DNA from: Serratia sp. DD3
Lineage (GTDB): Bacteria > Pseudomonadota > Gammaproteobacteria > Enterobacterales > Enterobacteriaceae
NCBI RefSeq assembly: GCF_000496755.2
Contig: NZ_AYKS02000104.1
Location: 1 to 36,377 of the forward strand
DNA length: 36,377 nt
Direction of reading: 5' to 3'
Shown: one piece after another, positions 7,740-15,700 of the stretch
Numbering within the stretch: the stretch's first letter is position 1
Layout of the letters: each line of letters begins with the position of its first letter
Position numbers and translations under genes: made by a program
The notes under the pieces: generated by a model
The model's input: the letters and a program-made list of their open reading frames with translations, nothing else
Database searches by the model: none
Told to the model about the DNA's origin: nothing

Positions 7740-7871
7740 ACAATATGTTTCATATAAACGTGGCGCATTTCCCGGTGGCCCCTCATAGTCGCCATAGAAA
7801 TTAACCCCACAAACATCAAATGTTATTTTATTTGAGTTACACCTAGGGCAATTGCCAACTAAAAATGCCAT
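7740..7871 (-). pseudogene. N-terminal fragment of a small zinc-ribbon protein
   Basis: From ATG 7871 the minus strand reads MAFLVGNCPRCNSNKITFDV, a CPxC zinc-ribbon start like that of some DUF4145-type hypothetical proteins, and continues as far as RLYETYCVF. The frame then enters sequence antisense to the portal fragment, so only about the first 45 residues are likely to be original. No strong ribosome-binding site is seen. The assignment is tentative. It lies with the CoiA-like gene in the cargo interval between portal and cos. Confidence 0.4.
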
Positions 7872-7993
7872 TTAACACTTCATACCCATAATAACATTAA
7901 TTAGTTGAGTAATTTATTTTTAAAAATATACATATTAATATGCTTCTTGAAAAAACCATCACATTTCTCTGTTAATTCGCATCTAAATTACGG

Positions 7994-8788
7994 CTATTTA
8001 TTTGTAAATGCAGTCTTCTCCCACCATGCCGACTGAACGTCCAAGTAGATTCGACATTCCGGAATATGAATTTTCTTAGCTTTCCACTCGGATTTTATTT
8101 TATGTGTAAAATCTCTCGCTATATTTACACTTTGACCTGCCAAAGGTTTTCTATAACGCTTTGAATCTTTGTGATATCCACCCGCACTTCTTTCATCTCC
8201 GCACGATACATGCCATGTTTTCTCTGGGACGTATAATTTATATTCAGAAAAATGATACGGGATAATATCCAATCCAGAAACCCAATAATATACTCTGCCG
8301 TAATATGCTGCATGGCACCATTTTTCCCATGCAGACGGACTAAAACGGTCCTTTAATAGGCGCTCATCGAATAGTGATAGCCAAAGAACACACACTTCTA
8401 ATTTATTATACTGTTCGGTCCGCCTAGTTATTTCGTTCACGGTAAGAGAGCTATGCTGTACTTCAATAGCCACTGGAATATTATTTATCACAGCATATAC
8501 ATCAGCAACCGCACCACCTAGATCATGTTCTATGTCAACATCTCTAACATTCGACATGGTAAGCAACATATTATAAATAGATTCTTTGCATTCTCGATGC
8601 TTTTCCGTCTCTCCCTGACCTCTGGTGCAGGAGGACGGGGGCTTATGGGCGAAGTGGTGAACCTTAATCATTCCCTTTTTGAGAACCAATTCCTTTTGGC
8701 AGCCAATACAAAAGAAGGGTCCATCTTTTTTTTCACAATTTTTCGCAAAAACCTTTCCGTTCGTTGCACTCCGCATACCAGTCAACAT
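7994..8788 (-). CDS. CoiA-like nuclease-fold protein (competence protein CoiA family)
   Basis: 264 residues from ATG 8788, preceded by CAGGATG and by a promoter at 8820-8848. A longer frame back to 8923 would read through that promoter and lacks support. Residues about 24-50 hold C27-x2-C30 and a KVHHFAHKPP segment resembling a zinc site. Residues 93-115 hold AVADVYAVINNIPVAIEVQHSSL (split here: D96 in ADVY, E109-V-Q111), matching the PD-(D/E)xK-like core of CoiA relatives. The C-terminal part has YYGRVYYWVSG and IPECRIYLDVQSAWW motifs shared with enterobacterial CoiA-like proteins. The biological role of these relatives is not established; a DNA-processing or defence role is inference. It sits between the portal remnant and cos of the prophage. 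Confidence 0.8.
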   Translation of the reverse strand: MLTGMRSATNGKVFAKNCEKKDGPFFCIGCQKELVLKKGMIKVHHFAHKPPSSCTRGQGETEKHRECKESIYNMLLTMSNVRDVDIEHDLGGAVADVYAVINNIPVAIEVQHSSLTVNEITRRTEQYNKLEVCVLWLSLFDERLLKDRFSPSAWEKWCHAAYYGRVYYWVSGLDIIPYHFSEYKLYVPEKTWHVSCGDERSAGGYHKDSKRYRKPLAGQSVNIARDFTHKIKSEWKAKKIHIPECRIYLDVQSAWWEKTAFTNK

Positions 8789-8819
8789 GTCAGCATCCTG
8801 AAAAATGAACACAGTACCC

Positions 8820-8848
8820 TTAATACTTCTTGAGCATGAACTCGTCAA
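8820..8848 (-). promoter_or_regulatory. Promoter of the CoiA-like gene
   Basis: On the minus strand TTGACG (8848-8843) and TATTAA (8825-8820) are spaced by 17 bases. The predicted start lies about 25 bases before ATG 8788. This decides for the shorter reading frame. Confidence 0.6.
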
Positions 8849-9004
8849 TAATAATAGCTTGATAGTTATCATTGATTCTGCGCGCCACAGTCGCACTATG
8901 GGAAGGCGCTTCTTTCTTACCACTATTCTCCTTAACTTTCACAGATTGAAGCAGCCAACATCGAAATCAGACCAAATTAATATCATGTTTCCCCCTGGCG
9001 CGCA

Positions 9005-9023
9005 CTCATAGCCCCGCCACGCC
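9005..9023 (-). other. cos-like site of a P2/186-type phage
   Basis: The minus strand reads GGCGTGGCGGGGCTATGAG. The first 12 bases equal the start of the phage 186 cohesive end (GGCGTGGCGGGG) and differ by one base from P2 (GGCGAGGCGGGG); the last seven differ. It is embedded in a GC-rich island (about 8995-9130) with short palindromes such as CATGCA-TC-TGCATG, in otherwise AT-rich sequence. In P2 the cos site lies just beyond the 3' end of Q, as it does here apart from the inserted cargo. The cos sequences of 186 and P2 are from memory. Confidence 0.65.
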
Positions 9024-9268
9024 TGCCCGGTTTATGGAGTGGTTTTCATGCATCTGCATGACAGGCGGTTTCTCACGCCGTAGCTGGCCTGAGTAGCAAA
9101 AAGCGTGGTGCATTTTCATGCAGCATAGACATTCACTCATCAGGCGAGTGGCAAGCCAGAAAAAGATGCAAAAAAACCGACCTGATAGCCAGTGTGGACT
9201 ATTGAAATAAAATCAGACTAGGATCTGCTGCCGAGATGGCAGCTTACAGGCTGTAATCATATTAAAAA
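9024..9268. other. Non-coding phage-like sequence beside cos
   Basis: No gene is seen. The first 100 bases stay GC-rich and include a TGCAT-TTTC-ATGCA inverted repeat near 9110-9124, consistent with terminase-binding sequence next to cos but not diagnostic. A GCTGCC-GAGAT-GGCAGC hairpin lies near 9226-9242 without a following T run. Confidence 0.4.
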
Positions 9269-9597
9269 TCAAGCCAAGAAATTGAATATAAAGTAAATTT
9301 TCAGCCTGACGACACCTGATATCCTCTGGCAAGAAACATGTAAAATTTGTGCCGCATCTGCCTGCTTATACCCTTTATCTTTCATCCATAGACGGATTTC
9401 AGCCATTAATTGTTTTTTATTTCAATTACCTGCGAGATATCCTCATTAGATTGCGCTAATAAAGCTACAGCTACTTCTTCTGAAAAACCTAGATCAGTAA
9501 ATATATTGTCATCAGCTTGCGTGATATGGCGAGATTCCGTATCAATTTTCTCTGCCATCAGTGCCAATGCCCGTTCTTTCCTTTCATCAAACGTCAT
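9269..9597 (-). pseudogene. HigA-like (XRE) antitoxin, frameshifted
   Basis: The first 63 residues (ATG 9597) have the lead domain of HigA-like XRE antitoxins, with the pattern DDNIFTDLGFSEEVAVALLAQS. The frame stops at 9406. The minus-one frame continues with KQLMAEIRLWMKDKGYKQAD and then AAQILHVSCQRISGVV, the expected helix-turn-helix, then degenerates to a stop at 9269. The switch point is a run of six A residues in a zero-frame A AAA AAC heptamer (9412-9418). Either an A was lost from the run, or the site supports -1 frameshifting. The degraded C-terminus favours a pseudogene. No HigB-like toxin is recognisable upstream. Confidence 0.65.
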
Positions 9598-9680
9598 GGT
9601 CGCGCTCCCTCAGTAGAAACAGATTCTTTTTTATCAGATCCAACTAACCATTGAAAACTATCAGCATAAAATTTGTACAT
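9594..9680 (-). CDS. 28-residue mini-ORF coupled to the HigA-like gene
   Basis: ATG 9680 is preceded by GAGGT with a six-base spacer. The 28-codon frame (begins MYKFYADSFQWLVGS) ends in TGA that overlaps the ATG of the HigA-like gene (ATGA). It could be a translated leader peptide, or the remains of the toxin gene that normally precedes the antitoxin. I recognise no family. Confidence 0.3.
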   Translation of the reverse strand: MYKFYADSFQWLVGSDKKESVSTEGARP

Positions 9681-9725
9681 GCCCTTACCTCAGTACAACG
9701 ATAAGCCATCCAAATTGCAAATGAC

Positions 9726-9753
9726 TTTACGGCATCTGTAAATCCGCTATATT
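9726..9753 (+). promoter_or_regulatory. tacA promoter
   Basis: TTTACG (9726-9731) and TATATT (9748-9753) are spaced by 16 bases. The predicted start is near 9760, within the palindromic operator, and upstream of ATG 9795. Confidence 0.5.
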
Positions 9754-9766
9754 TTCCGTACGGAAA
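9753..9766. promoter_or_regulatory. Palindromic operator upstream of tacA
   Basis: TTTCCGTACGGAAA is a perfect 14-bp palindrome that overlaps the predicted -10 box and start of tacA. Ribbon-helix-helix antitoxins repress their own operons through such palindromes, so TacA binding is the likely function. Confidence 0.6.
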
Positions 9767-9794
9767 TTTGCCGGAATGGATGTCAGGAGGAATG

Positions 9795-10061
9795 ATGGCA
9801 ACAACAGCAAGATTGGAAGCCCGTATTTCTACCGAACTGCACACCTTGATCAAGCGTGCGGCAGAGCTTCAAGGGCGCACAATAACTGACTTTATCATTA
9901 CTGCCACACAAGAAGCAGCCAAACGGGCAATTGAAGAAACCACACTATTGAAGCTGGCTATTGAAGATCAGCAACAGTTTGCAGATTCTTTGTTGCAGGA
10001 ATCCGCAACCCCACCAAGCTTGCTTCGCGCCATGGCAAGTCGTAAGGAGTTGGGGAAATAA
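9795..10061 (+). CDS. tacA: TacA-type antitoxin (DUF1778, ribbon-helix-helix)
   Basis: 88 residues from ATG 9795, four bases after a perfect AGGAGG site; an ATG at 9792 is too close to it. The N-terminus (RLEARISTELHTLIKRAAEL) is a ribbon-helix-helix DNA-binding domain. The middle (GRTITDFIITATQEAAKRAI) and the C-terminal tail match DUF1778 antitoxins that bind GNAT toxins of the TacT type. The usual partner gene follows directly but is truncated (10062-10336). The antitoxin reading frame itself is intact and has its promoter and operator. Confidence 0.88.
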   Translation: MATTARLEARISTELHTLIKRAAELQGRTITDFIITATQEAAKRAIEETTLLKLAIEDQQQFADSLLQESATPPSLLRAMASRKELGK

Positions 10062-10336
10062 TTTTAGCCGTTGATCAGCAATACTCAGGCAAAGGGCTTG
10101 GCGGCTCACTGCTCGTTGACGCCATTCTTAACGTTGCACGTTCTACCACCGGTATCTGGGCCATTTATGTTGACGCGAAAGATCAACAAGCCGAATCATT
10201 CTACTTAAAATATGGCTTTACCCGCTTCAACCACAAAACCGACTCCCTCTACCTGCCACTAACTCGCACCCTATTGAAAGACCTCGACTCTTTTAACCTC
10301 ATTTCCACCGCCAGCTCTGCCCCAGCCAGCCGGTAA
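10062..10336 (+). pseudogene. tacT: TacT-type GNAT toxin lacking its N-terminal half
   Basis: In frame from TTA 10064 the sequence reads LAVDQQYSGKGLGGSLLVDA, then GIWAIYVDAKDQQAESFYLKYGF, to a TAA at 10334-10336. This is the C-terminal half of TacT acetyltransferases: the acetyl-CoA loop (QQYSGKGLGG), the core strand, and the FYLKYGF motif with its catalytic tyrosine. The preceding 80-90 residues, including the start codon, are missing, and the remnant begins three bases after the tacA stop. Intact TacT modifies aminoacyl-tRNA and inhibits translation. This copy should be inactive, leaving an orphan antitoxin. Confidence 0.85.
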
Positions 10337-10454
10337 AAATAAAGTTTCTATCAGCGAATAATGCGATTTAGTTGACAACTATTAGGAAATTTAACATAAC
10401 TTCCTAGTGCTGTTTAAACTAGCTCAGCGACTTACAACAGAGAGAGGAGAATTG

Positions 10455-10625
10455 ATGATGCCAAAAATTATCAAGTATGGTGCTGCAATCCTGCTGTTTA
10501 CCATTACCGCCCCCACCTTTGCCTGTGTCTCTATGGGAGCCAGTCATACCTGTAACAAAGATTGCGACAGTTACTCGGGTTTTTGGTATGTCGCCTGTAT
10601 CTACGGGGGAGAAAGGCACCAGTGA
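10455..10625 (+). CDS. Small exported cysteine-containing peptide, unknown function
   Basis: 56 residues from ATG 10455 (55 from 10458), with an AGGAG site 5-8 bases upstream. The N-terminus is a signal peptide: MPKIIKYGAAILLFTITAPTFA by residue pattern (KIIK, hydrophobic core, PTFA before the cut). The predicted mature part is about 33 residues with four cysteines, one at its first position, then HTC, KDC and VAC. The order C-x8-C-x3-C-x10-C could form two disulfides in the periplasm. The first cysteine after TFA is not a standard lipobox. No family recognised and no immunity or export gene is adjacent. It may be a small stress or antimicrobial peptide, but that is speculation. Confidence 0.6.
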   Translation: MMPKIIKYGAAILLFTITAPTFACVSMGASHTCNKDCDSYSGFWYVACIYGGERHQ

Positions 10626-10844
10626 AACAGCCAGCATCCTATTGCTGTTGTCTTTTCCCTACTAAACCAATGGATTTAGGCAGGGGCTGTATTGCGCCCT
10701 GTCATCTCATCATCTATCCTTGAGTACGGCGAACCTAGTCCCCCTCTGCTTTTGGCATTTCTGGACTCCGTTTTTTTATTGTTTTCAATATCAATTCAAT
10801 CTGTACATTAAAAAAATTACATCGTTTATATATTGGGAGAGCTT

Positions 10845-11369
10845 ATGGATGATCGTTACGCCAAGTCACAAATCCTTTTTCACTGGCTAACGTTAGTGAT
10901 GGTGATTTTGACCTACAGCGCCATGTTGTTGAAAGATTCGGTGCCTGATGAGTATGTTGCGCTAGTAAAGCAGTTGCACTATAACTTTGGTATTTCAGTT
11001 TTTGTGCTGATGTTTATCCGCCTTGGTTTACGGCATCTCCACAAAGCCCCACCCATCACGCCGCCATTGGAACCCATGCAAGCACGCGGTGCGGCACTTT
11101 TCCACTGGCTACTTTATCTGTTGTTTTTAGTTTTGCCATTGTTGGGCATGCTCAGCGTGGTTTATGGTGGCAAAAATTTCATTCTATTGGGCTGGCAAGT
11201 ACCGGAGTTGGTCTCACCAGATCCGCAAACAGGCCACTTCCTTAAAGAAATCCACGAAGTGTTGGCAAATACCGGTTATTTCATTATTGGTATTCATGCT
11301 CTGGCAGCGCTTTACCATCATTATTTCCGTGGTGACAATACGCTGCGCCGTATGATGCCGGGTAAATAA
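10845..11369 (+). CDS. cybB: Cytochrome b561
   Basis: 174 residues from ATG 10845, preceded by GGGAG. A TTG frame extension to 10833 would start inside the ribosome-binding site. Four membrane helices are evident (about 14-30, 46-62, 86-106 and 143-160). The heme ligands of CybB-type b561 are present: H13, H45, H137 and H151. The protein is a two-heme inner-membrane quinol oxidoreductase in E. coli that passes electrons to superoxide. It stands alone, between the small peptide gene and a GNAT gene. Confidence 0.93.
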   Translation: MDDRYAKSQILFHWLTLVMVILTYSAMLLKDSVPDEYVALVKQLHYNFGISVFVLMFIRLGLRHLHKAPPITPPLEPMQARGAALFHWLLYLLFLVLPLLGMLSVVYGGKNFILLGWQVPELVSPDPQTGHFLKEIHEVLANTGYFIIGIHALAALYHHYFRGDNTLRRMMPGK

Positions 11370-11377
11370 TTGATCAC

Positions 11378-11401
11378 TCCGGTATCCACCAAGGTACCGG
11401 A
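11378..11401 (+). terminator. Probable cybB terminator
   Basis: TCCGGTA and TACCGGA form a 7-bp stem with a ten-base loop, followed by ATTAATC. The T tract is weak, so efficiency is uncertain. Confidence 0.45.
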
Positions 11402-11408
11402 ATTAATC

Positions 11409-11535
11409 TATACTCGTCGCCAATGAGGCTGCAGCGGTGTTGGCTGCCTTTACTCACCCCAGTCACTTGGTCGGCCAAGCTCCTGGGGCTTCGCTCAGTT
11501 GCCGCCTACCTGCAACTTCATTGAACTTGAGTATA
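11409..11535. repeat. ERIC element, copy 1
   Basis: A 127-bp imperfect palindrome running from TATACTC to GAGTATA. It contains CTCACCCCAGTCACTT and AAGCTCCTGGGG, the two sequences used for ERIC typing. It sits between cybB and the convergent GNAT gene, ending 15 bases before the GNAT stop. ERIC elements are intergenic repeats of enterobacteria that fold in RNA. Confidence 0.92.
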
Positions 11536-11550
11536 GCAACAGTCCACTGA

Positions 11551-12030
11551 TCAAGACCGCGCAAATTGCTCCAGTACTTTTCCTTCCATGCGGTAACGGA
11601 CCCATTCATCTTGTGATGCAGCACCAATGCTGAGATAAAAATCAATTGCTGGCTGGTTCCAGTCCAACACGCTCCACTCCAAGCGCCCACAACCGCGTTC
11701 ACAAGCAAGCTGCGCAATATGGCGTAACAGCGCTTTACCACTGCCCGCCCCACGGAACTGAGGGGCAATGTACAAGTCTTCCAGGTAAATACCGCTTTTA
11801 CCCAGCCAGGTGGAATAACTCATAAAAAACACCGCGTAACCCGCGGGTTTGCCATCCACACTGCAAATAAGGGCTTCAGCACTGGCATGTTCGCCAAACA
11901 GGCTTTCTTCAATCTCACTTTGTGACGTGCGCACTTCATCTCGCGCCTTTTCATACACTGCCAGCTCAATGATCATATCCAGAATCAACTTGGCATCACC
12001 TCTTTCCGCCCGGCGAATTTCAACTGTCAT
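11551..12030 (-). CDS. GNAT family N-acetyltransferase
   Basis: 159 residues from ATG 12030 with an AGGAAG site. It has a complete GNAT fold: N-terminal EIRRAERGDAKLILDMI, strand with GYAVFFMSYSTWLGK, and the acetyl-CoA loop IAPQFRGAGSGKALL. The C-terminal part is WSVLDWNQPAIDFYLSIGA with the usual NxxAxxFY motif. The LxDLYIxPxxRGxGxGxxLL and DWN patterns resemble the diamine/thialysine acetyltransferase branch, but the substrate cannot be fixed from sequence. It is monocistronic. Confidence 0.88.
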   Translation of the reverse strand: MTVEIRRAERGDAKLILDMIIELAVYEKARDEVRTSQSEIEESLFGEHASAEALICSVDGKPAGYAVFFMSYSTWLGKSGIYLEDLYIAPQFRGAGSGKALLRHIAQLACERGCGRLEWSVLDWNQPAIDFYLSIGAASQDEWVRYRMEGKVLEQFARS

Positions 12031-12157
12031 TACAAACTTCCTGTTACCAGTAAATAGTACCGGACAATATATACCTAAGTTTCGTTATGTTGCAGGGCGG
12101 AATACCGATAAGCCCCCGGTAAAACCGATGCGCAAACAGCTTGAATGGCACGCACAT

Positions 12158-12182
12158 AAAAAAGGCCGACAATTTGTCGGCC
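12158..12182 (-). terminator. Terminator of the molybdenum hydroxylase operon
   Basis: On the minus strand an 8-bp stem (GGCCGACA/TGTCGGCC, loop AATT-type) is followed by six T residues, about 37 bases after the stop of the 2Fe-2S subunit gene. Confidence 0.9.
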
Positions 12183-12218
12183 TGGTGTTCCACTTGGTTG
12201 ATAATAATCGGCTTAATT

Positions 12219-12677
12219 CTACCGTTTTAACGCATAGTGGATGGAATCCAATATTGGCTGGTAGCCAGTGCAGCGGCAAATGTTCCCTTCCAGCGCATCC
12301 ATCAACTGCTCCTCACTGGGGTCCGGATGTTTCGCCAACAGTGCAGTGGTACTCACCAGCACGCCTGGGGTGCAAAACCCGCACTGTACACCACCACGCT
12401 CAACAAACGCATGTTGCAGCTCCTGGGTGATGGGGTTGTCTGCCAACCCTTCCAGGGTGGTGATTTCGGCATCTTCGCACTGCTGTGCTAAAACCAGGCA
12501 CGAACAGACCGCATTGCCATTCATCATCACTGTACATGCGCCACATTCGCCAATGGCGCATCCTTCCTTCGTCGCCGTAAGCTGAAGTTTATCGCGCAGC
12601 ATGTCCAACAAACGCATATTACCTGTCACCTGCGCTTCAACTAACTCACCGTTTACCTTAACTTTTATCGTACTCAT
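12219..12677 (-). CDS. Molybdenum hydroxylase 2Fe-2S subunit (xanthine dehydrogenase family)
   Basis: 152 residues from ATG 12677, preceded by GAAGAGAG. It carries both [2Fe-2S] sites of the xanthine oxidase family: the plant-type site C40/C45/C48/C60 (EGCAIGECGACTV) and the second site C99/C102/C134/C136 (QCGFCTPG and NICRCTGYQ). It passes electrons from the molybdenum centre to FAD. The upstream gene encodes the fused Mo and FAD parts, and the gap of about 100 bases contains no promoter that I can see, so the two are co-transcribed. The substrate may be a purine or an aldehyde. Confidence 0.93.
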   Translation of the reverse strand: MSTIKVKVNGELVEAQVTGNMRLLDMLRDKLQLTATKEGCAIGECGACTVMMNGNAVCSCLVLAQQCEDAEITTLEGLADNPITQELQHAFVERGGVQCGFCTPGVLVSTTALLAKHPDPSEEQLMDALEGNICRCTGYQPILDSIHYALKR

Positions 12678-12775
12678 AATCTCTCTTCCACGGTATGGCG
12701 TGTAGGGCATCTTGATACTTTATGGCCAACGACACGCCTGTCCAGATAGTTACCCAGTAATACGGGTGAGCCCAC

Positions 12776-15700
12776 TTACTTGCCAAGTTGCCGCTGCACA
12801 TCCGCCATCATATCGCGGAACATATTGACGAATACCGGCTGTTTGTATGCTGCAGACCAGCGTTTACCGATTGCCGCGTAGATCAATTTGTCCAGGATCT
12901 GGCTCGCGCTGTTGATGACATCGTCAGACAGCTTCTTGCCAGTCAGGCAGGCTTCAATGTCTATTAGGCGCTGAGGCTTGCTGAACAAGGCGCCGTCAAC
13001 CAACCGGCAATAATCAATCACGCCATTGGCATCACAGTCCACCAGGCACGTCAGGCTCTGACGCGTGATGTTCAGTGCATTACGTCGCCCCAGTTGATGA
13101 TAAAAACTCAAGGCAGCGGGTCTGGCCAACGGCGGCAGAATCACTTGCGTCAACAGTTCATCCGGCTGGCGCTGAGTTTTGTATCCTGACAGTAAAAATT
13201 CGCTTAAAGACATCCGCCGCATCGCCTGACGAGATCGCAGTTCAATAACAGCATCGTAAATAATCGCTGGCGGGAGCGAATCCCCACAGGGGGCCGCATT
13301 GACCATATTGCCGCCAATGGTTGCCCGGTTACGGATCTGGTTGGAACCCACCGTGCGGCACGCCTGCGCCAATAACGGATAACGTTCACGAATCACTGGG
13401 TGCTCAACAATACGGTTAAATGTCACCGCACCACCGATAAATAGCTCCCCGGTCGCGCTGTGCTCGGTTATCTGCGTCAACTCTGGCAGGTGGGAAATAT
13501 CGATTAAGTTTATCGGCTTGGTTTGCAGACGAGCCTGAACGATAACATCAGTACCACCAGCAATGGCACTGACGCCCTCGGTCTTCAACAGCTCCAACGC
13601 CTGTTCCAGCGTTTGCGGGCGGGTCACCGTGACGTCGGTCAGGCGCAACACCTGTTTCCTGCTGGATGGTTCAATCATCAACTCACTCTGTCGGGCTGGT
13701 TTTTTCAGGTTATAACCCAAAATGACCTGCTCCAGTGTCAGAGGCAGTTTGTTAAAACGCGTGCCCAACGCCGAGCTGACTGCGTTATTAATCGCCGCTG
13801 CCGCCAGTTCCGTTGCTGGCTCACCAATACCTTTGGCACCGAGTGGCCCTGCGGCATCTGGGTTCTCCACACCGATCACCGTGATAGGTGGAATATCTTT
13901 GATGGTCGGCAGCAAGTAGCTGTCGAAGTTCTCCGATTTAACTTCCCCACCTTCAATGTTGAAGTCCTCCAGCAGGGCATAGCCGAAGCCCTGTGCCACA
14001 CCACCACTCACCTGCCCTTCAAAGCCGACAGGGTTAATTACATGGCCGACATCATGTACTGCCGTAACATGTAACAGCTCGGTTTTCCCGGTGCTGGTGT
14101 TGGTGCGGGTTTCGGCGACCTGGCAACCATATACCCAGGTAAAATAGGGGCTACCGCATCCTTTCTCTTCGTCCCAATGGATGGGGGGCGGCACAAACCA
14201 ACCATACTCCGTCAGGCTGACACTCGCCCACTTGGTCTTGTTCACCGCTGTTTTGAAATCGATACGTTTTTGTTCATTGAATCGGTTGATAATCCAGCCA
14301 TCCTGCCACAAGGTATCAGCCAGGTTTGGGCTACCCACCGTTTCAGCAACCACGCTCAGAATACGTTGTTTGATCTTCTCTGCCGCATCAAGAATCGCTC
14401 CACCACCCACCAGGGTTCCGCGCGTCGCCGCTGTTGAACCACCGTCACCAATCACCGATGTAGGCGGTTCACTAAAACGGATTTCAGCTAATGGAATACC
14501 AAAGGCTCCTGCGGCAATCAGTGACATGGCGGTCTGTAGCCCCTGCCCATTTTCCGACACGGAAGTGGCGATATTCACGCTGCCATCTTCGTTCACCTGA
14601 ACCAGTGCCGTTGAGGTATCCACCCCTTCCGCACCGATGGAGCAACCACGGTAGCTGAGCGCCAGGCCGATGCCATAACGGTGCACACCACCACGCTGAT
14701 TCAGTTGTTCATAATGTTGGCGTTTGGCTTCAAACTCGGTGGCCGTCACCGCTTTATCCAGAACCTCCAGCGCCGAGACTGTATGCTGGTCAAACACCTG
14801 GCCGGTAATTGAAGTGTCGCCCTGACGCAACGCATTAATCCGGCGGATCTCCACCGGTGACATATTTAACTGGGCAGCAATCTCATCCATCAGTGATTCA
14901 TTGGCATAAACCACTTGCGGTGAACCAAACCCGCGCATCGCAGAGGTGTAACTGTTGTTGGTATAAACCCCGGTAACATCGATACGCACATTGGGAATGT
15001 TATAGGGGCCAGCGGCTTGTACCGAGCTACGCCAAGTCACAAACGGCGTGGAGGCGGCATAGCCACCACTGTCGGCCAGCACATCGACTTTCATTGCCAG
15101 AATATGGCCGGCATCATCCAAGCCGACTTTGTACTTCATCTTATAAGGGTGACGCTTGCAGCTTTCCAGAATGGACTGTTCACGCGTGTAGGTGAATTTG
15201 ACTGGGCGACCGGTCAGCGTGGTCAGTAGCGCCGAACGGCAAGAGAGGTGATCGATAATGTCATCCTTGCCGCCAAACGAACCGCCCATCACCGCGCGCT
15301 TAATATTGATGTGGCTTTGTGGGCACCCCATAAAGCGCGCCACAAAACTGCGTACCCGGTGCGGGTTTTGGATCGATCCTGAAATCACTAAATGGCGTTC
15401 CGTCGGGTCCAACCAGGTCAGCACCACTTCCGGTTCAATGTAAGCATGCTCCTGAAAACCCACTTCATACTCACGTTCAATAATATGCTTGGCGCGGGCA
15501 AAGCCAGCATCAATATCCCCTTTCACCGTATGATGATGGGCGGCAATATTGTTTTCCCGCTCTGGGTGGACCAAGCGGGCATCTTTCTTCAGCGCCTGTT
15601 CAACATCGGTCACTGGGGTGTAGGGGGTATAACGCACCCGGATTTTATCTGCTGCAGCACAGGCGGCTTCATAGGTTTTCGCCGCCACCACCGCTATCAC

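Noticed and set aside
8789..8923. 45-residue N-terminal extension of the CoiA-like protein
   Set aside because: The extension runs through a good promoter, and known relatives start at the MLTG-type sequence with a ribosome-binding site.
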